Part shown: positions 61,010 to 64,000 of the stretch, piece by piece | How positions within the stretch are numbered: position 1 is the stretch's first letter | Layout: every line of letters starts with the position of its first letter | DNA from: Roseiarcus sp050012775 | GTDB lineage: Bacteria > Pseudomonadota > Alphaproteobacteria > Rhizobiales > Beijerinckiaceae | Reading direction: 5' to 3' | Assembly (NCBI GenBank): GCA_050012775.1 | Contig: JBEKGN010000027.1 | Coordinates: forward strand, 3,520-67,519 | Length of the DNA: 64,000 nt | Notes under the pieces: generated by a model | Seen by the model: only the letters and a program-made list of their open reading frames with translations | Told to the model about the DNA's origin: nothing | Database searches by the model: none | Position numbers and translations under genes: made by a program

Positions 61010-61797
61010 TGAACGCCAGCGACGACATTTTCGCGGGCGCCGGCGCGATCCTCAATCCCAACGTGACGTTGGCGACGTTCATTCTGTTCTGCCGCATCGG
61101 CGCGTGCCTGATGGTGATGCCGGGGATATCGAGCGCGCAAATACCGGTGCAGATTCGATTGTTCGTCGCGGTGGCGACGACGCTGTCGTTGGCGCCGCTT
61201 CTGCTCGAGCAGGCGCCATTGCGGTCGCTCAGCGCCGACCCGATCCCGGCGCTGCGATTGATCGCGGTCGAGACGGCGATCGGCGGATTGATCGGCCTTC
61301 TCGGTCGGTTGTTTTTCCTTGCGCTGGAGACCATGGCGGTGGGAGCGTCGACGATGCTCGGCATGGCCAATCCGTTTGGAATTGAGCTGGAGCCGAATCA
61401 GGCGCTGCCGCCGCTCGCGAGCTTGGTGACATTGTCGGCGACGGCGCTGATCTTCGTGACCGACGCCCATTGGGAAGTCTTGCGCGGTCTAGCCGCGTCC
61501 TATCACGCGATTCCGCTCGGAGCCGACTTCAATCCGGGATATTCATTGCGGCAGGTGGCCTCGACGCTCGGCGAATCCTTTCGCGTCGCGCTCCGCGTGT
61601 GCTCGCCCTTTTTCATCTATGCGATCGTCGTCAATCTCGCGATGAGCCTCATCAATCGCCTGACGCCGCAGATCGCGATTTTCTTTGTGGCTACGCCGTT
61701 CATCGTCGGCGGAGGGCTGGTGCTGCTGTATTTCTCGATCAAGCCGCTCCTTGGCGAGTTCATGTCGGGCTTCGCGGCTTGGCTCGTATCGGGATAG
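61009..61797 (+). CDS. fliR: Flagellar type III export gate protein FliR
   Basis: A 262-residue multi-helix membrane protein. It contains FILFCRIGACLMVMPGISSA, QIPVQIRLFVAVATTLSLAP, ALETMAVGASTMLGMANPFG and NRLTPQIAIFFVATPFIVGG, all standard FliR segments. The start is GTG 61009, overlapping the flhA stop. It completes the FliPQR core. Confidence 0.94.
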   Translation: MNASDDIFAGAGAILNPNVTLATFILFCRIGACLMVMPGISSAQIPVQIRLFVAVATTLSLAPLLLEQAPLRSLSADPIPALRLIAVETAIGGLIGLLGRLFFLALETMAVGASTMLGMANPFGIELEPNQALPPLASLVTLSATALIFVTDAHWEVLRGLAASYHAIPLGADFNPGYSLRQVASTLGESFRVALRVCSPFFIYAIVVNLAMSLINRLTPQIAIFFVATPFIVGGGLVLLYFSIKPLLGEFMSGFAAWLVSG

Positions 61798-61800
61798 GCG

Positions 61801-62199
61801 ATGAAAAAGCGGCTCGAGGCGCTCGAGAAGATCGAGCGGCTGCAAAAGCAGATGCATGATCTCGCGGTTTGGCGACTGACCGCGCTCGGCCGCGAGCGCG
61901 ATGGTCTGGCCGACAATCATCGCGAAATGTTGGAGGCGATGGGACGCGGCGTCGTCTTTTACGGGGCGCCGGCGGCCGCCGCGATGCGCCGCATTCGCAG
62001 GTTGGAAAGGGAGATCGCCGCCGCCGACGCCGAGGTTGAGGCGCAGACCCGACGGGCCCTCGATCAGGGAACGCGGGCCAAACTTGCGGATCGGGCCCGC
62101 GAAAACGCCGACGCGCGATATCGCGACCAAAGGCAGCGCAAGGAACTCGCCGATCTCATCGAAAACTCGCTGCGCAATCCGAAATCAAGCTCGGCGTAA
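61801..62199 (+). CDS. Coiled-coil protein, FliJ-like
   Basis: A 132-residue, highly charged helical protein with heptad-like patterns throughout: MKKRLEALEKIERLQKQMHD, RRIRRLEREIAAADAEVEAQ and ARYRDQRQRKELADLIENSL. Size and coiled-coil character fit FliJ, the FliI central stalk, which is otherwise missing from the window. Location right after fliR is not the usual fliI-fliJ pairing, so the call is tentative. Confidence 0.55.
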   Translation: MKKRLEALEKIERLQKQMHDLAVWRLTALGRERDGLADNHREMLEAMGRGVVFYGAPAAAAMRRIRRLEREIAAADAEVEAQTRRALDQGTRAKLADRARENADARYRDQRQRKELADLIENSLRNPKSSSA

Positions 62200-62246
62200 G
62201 GCTTGGGGAGGAAGCTCGACGAAGTTCAACGCTTCTCACGGGTTTC

Positions 62247-62843
62247 ATGGCCATCGATCCTCCCTCGGACGTCGTGCTCGAAGTGCTCAAGGCCGCCGAT
62301 CCGGCCCGCGCGGCGGCGACCACGCAACGGCTCAACGCGCTCGCCGGCGCCGGCGCGGCGGAAACGGAGGACTTTTCCGAGACGCTCGCGCAAACGGCGC
62401 GGCCCGCCTCGCCCGCTCCGCCTCTCGTCGCGGGGCTGGCGGACGCCCGATCGCGACTCGCCGACGCGGCGTTCGCCGCGAGCGACAAAGCGGCTAAGGC
62501 GCAAGTCGATTTCGAAGCCGTCCTGCTCAACGGATTTGTCAACGAGATGCTGCCGAAGGACGGATCGGCGGCCTTTGGCCAGGGCTTGGCGGGCGATATG
62601 TGGAAATCCATGCTCGCCGATCAGATTTCGCGGCAAATCGCCAAATCCGGCTCGTTGGGAATCGCCAAACGGCTGTTCGCGGCGCATCCGCTGTCCGCGA
62701 GCGAATCGTTGGAGCGGGCGAGCCGTCTCGACGCCGCGGATACGCGTGAGGCGGCGCAAATGAGCGCGAACGCGTTATCGATGCCCAGCGGCGCCGCGGT
62801 TTCCAACGGAGCCTTCCTCTTTTCGGATCACAAACGCTCATGA
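62247..62843 (+). CDS. flgJ: Rod-binding protein (FlgJ N-terminal-like)
   Basis: A 198-residue protein. Residues about 85-150 carry the rod-binding domain, VDFEAVLLNGFVNEMLPKDG, MWKSMLADQISRQIAKSGSL and GIAKRLF, as in the N-terminal half of FlgJ. There is no muramidase domain. The SLT transglycosylase encoded at 36544 probably provides that activity separately. The stop overlaps the next ATG. Confidence 0.82.
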   Translation: MAIDPPSDVVLEVLKAADPARAAATTQRLNALAGAGAAETEDFSETLAQTARPASPAPPLVAGLADARSRLADAAFAASDKAAKAQVDFEAVLLNGFVNEMLPKDGSAAFGQGLAGDMWKSMLADQISRQIAKSGSLGIAKRLFAAHPLSASESLERASRLDAADTREAAQMSANALSMPSGAAVSNGAFLFSDHKRS

Positions 62844-63253
62844 GCGCCGCAATTCTTCGCCACCCCAACCTCGCCGCCGCCGGTTCGAGCCGCGGTCAGA
62901 GCCCCATCGCCATGATTCTTCCGGTCGTCGATCGTCTGCGCCGAACGCTCGAGGAGGAAAACGAAGACATCGCGCGGCGCGGATCGGTCGACTACCACGC
63001 ATACAACTTGCGCAAGAGTCAGGGATTGCTGGAGCTGAAGCGCCTCGCGCCCGCGCTCGCCGACACGCAGGTCGGTCCTATCCTTCGGGTGGCGCTCGCC
63101 GATCTCTACACCAAGCTGGAAACCAACCGTCGCATGCTGCGCACGCAGTTGAGAGCGGCGCAAGCGGTCTCCAACATCATCGCGCGAGCGATCCGCGAAA
63201 GCCAGTCCGACGGCACCTATTCGGCCCGTTCCTGGCTGGACGGCGAGGAATGA
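62840..63253 (+). CDS. FlgN-like flagellar protein
   Basis: A 137-residue helical protein with VVDRLRRTLEEENEDIARRG, YNLRKSQGLLELKRLAPAL and LADLYTKLETNRRMLRTQLR. It has the pattern of rhizobial proteins annotated as flagellar FlgN-like chaperones. FlgN escorts FlgK and FlgL to the gate. It overlaps flgJ upstream and the following gene downstream by four bases each. Confidence 0.6.
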   Translation: MSAAILRHPNLAAAGSSRGQSPIAMILPVVDRLRRTLEEENEDIARRGSVDYHAYNLRKSQGLLELKRLAPALADTQVGPILRVALADLYTKLETNRRMLRTQLRAAQAVSNIIARAIRESQSDGTYSARSWLDGEE

Positions 63254-63705
63254 TCAAGATCATCCTCGTCGGCTTTTGGGCGTGCCTGACCACGCTCGCG
63301 GCGGGCTACGCCATGAGCCACCTGCGCGAGGCGAGCACGAAATCCCCGATTGCCGCCGCCGCGTCGCCGCGAGAACTCAAGAAGACAAGAGAGATCAATG
63401 TTCCCAAGATCCGGGACGGGGTCGTCAAGGGGTATATCGTGGCTGAACTGTCCTATGTCGTCGATTCGGCCGCCGTTAAGAAAAATCCGCTCCCGCCGGA
63501 CGCGTTTATCGTCGACGAGGCGTTTCGCTACATCTACGACGACAATACGATCGACTTCGACCATCTCGATGCCTTCGATCTGACCAAGATGACGAAGGCC
63601 CTGATCAAGAATGTCAACGCGCGCCTGAACGCCGACGTCGTCGTCGACATGGGAATTCAGGAATTCACTTTTCTTTCCGCCGCGCAAGCCAAGCAGCGTC
63701 TGTAA
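63250..63705 (+). CDS. Single-pass membrane protein at the end of the flagellar operon (weakly FliL-like)
   Basis: A 151-residue protein with an N-terminal membrane helix (about 3-21, ILVGFWACLTTLAAGYAMS) and a periplasmic domain. The domain contains VKGYIVAELSYVVDSAAVKK and a C-terminal NARLNADVVVDMGIQEFTFL. The beta pattern and topology recall FliL, which is also present as a separate gene, but there is no clear signature. It is the last gene in the plus-strand block; homologues as hypothetical proteins are common here in rhizobia. Confidence 0.65.
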   Translation: MIKIILVGFWACLTTLAAGYAMSHLREASTKSPIAAAASPRELKKTREINVPKIRDGVVKGYIVAELSYVVDSAAVKKNPLPPDAFIVDEAFRYIYDDNTIDFDHLDAFDLTKMTKALIKNVNARLNADVVVDMGIQEFTFLSAAQAKQRL

Positions 63706-63766
63706 CGATCGGCCGCCTCGGACGATTCGTCCCGATCTGACGGATCGGCTCGCCAGGCGCGCCTTC

Positions 63767-63789
63767 CGCCAGCTCCCTGCGAGCTGGCG
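63767..63789 (+). terminator. Hairpin downstream of the flagellar block
   Basis: CGCCAGCTC and GAGCTGGCG (63767-63775 and 63781-63789) form a perfect 9-bp stem with a 5-base loop, 62 bases after the last flagellar stop. No T-run follows on the plus strand, so termination would need Rho or be inefficient. It may instead mark the edge of the mobile element to its right. Confidence 0.4.
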
Positions 63790-63889
63790 CGGGTCCAAAA
63801 AAGGCGAACGCCGAAAGCGATCGCATTGCAGTAACATTATGATAAAAGCGAGCGTCTATGCTTGAATAATATTTTAGAGCGTTCTGCAT

Positions 63890-64000
63890 TTAGGCGTGGG
63901 CATAGCCTGAATTGGCGAGATAGCTGGCGCATTCGTTAGGGGAGAACTCGGCGAGCGCGTCGGCGAGGGTGTCGGAGACGGCGTCGAAGGTGCGCGGGGC
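63890..64000 (-). mobile_element. C-terminal end of an IS630-family transposase, partial
   Basis: On the minus strand the last 111 bases encode a C-terminus with EFSPNECASYLANSGYAHA before TAA. This is the conserved end of IS630-family transposases (..ECxNYxxNxGY..). The body lies outside the window. AT-rich DNA with TTTTAGAGCGTTCTGC just beyond the stop (about 63872-63888) may be its terminal inverted repeat. The insertion bounds the flagellar locus. Confidence 0.75.

Noticed and set aside
1..64000. CRISPR arrays, rRNA genes, prophage or integrase/attachment sites
   Set aside because: No regularly spaced repeats, rRNA motifs or integrase genes were seen by eye in the window.

Overview
The window is about 64 kb of GC-rich (roughly 62-66%) alphaproteobacterial chromosome. 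Gene order and families point to the order Hyphomicrobiales (Rhizobiales). The evidence is a rhizobial-type flagellar locus with motC, motE, flaF, flbT and an FtcR/Rem-type regulator but no fliA seen, plus urtDE-fmdA-fmdB and hemY next to a mitofilin-like gene. The genus cannot be fixed from the sequence alone; a Beijerinckiaceae/Methylocystaceae relative is a guess.

Left part (1-19.8 kb). The end of a mitofilin-like gene, hemY and tRNA-Thr(CGT) are followed by a membrane-anchored LivK-like binding protein. Then comes an acyclic-terpene-utilisation (Atu-like) catabolic region. It has two acyl-CoA ligases, an SDR, an acyl-CoA dehydrogenase, a crotonase, an AtuA-family protein and a three-subunit acyl-CoA carboxylase (separate biotin carboxylase, biotin carrier and carboxyltransferase), a TetR regulator and a transglutaminase-like protein. 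The likely pathway activates a branched isoprenoid acid, dehydrogenates it, carboxylates the gamma-methyl group and hydrates the product, as in citronellol/geraniol breakdown. The left arm is decaying: a frameshifted second tetR, a crotonase remnant and a MaoC remnant. A partial ISL3 transposase follows the cluster.

Middle part (19.9-23.8 kb). A fluoride module (riboswitch, crcB, DUF190 gene) sits back to back with a 5'-truncated urtD. That is followed by intact urtE, a frameshifted formamidase gene and fmdB. This looks like a rearranged urea/amide uptake operon.

Right part (24-63.7 kb). This is a nearly complete lateral-type flagellar regulon. It comprises a DUF1217 gene, a TPR glycosyltransferase-like gene, a PilZ gene, ftcR and flagellin. 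Then come fliF-fliH-motB-motC-fliK-transglycosylase-GGDEF-J-domain gene on the plus strand and flgF-fliI-hypothetical on the minus strand. A long plus-strand block follows: motA-fliM-fliN-fliG-flhB-hyp-flgB-flgC-fliE-flgG-flgA-flgI-motE-flgH-fliL-fliP-flgE-flgK-flgL-flaF-flbT-flgD-fliQ-flhA-fliR-fliJ-like-flgJ-like-flgN-like-hyp. Many genes overlap by 4 bases, so translation is probably coupled. A GGDEF enzyme and a PilZ protein in the same locus suggest c-di-GMP input. The window ends inside an IS630-family transposase.

Start codons were chosen from ribosome-binding sites and family lengths; several are GTG or TTG. All functional calls come from reading motifs by eye, with no database search.
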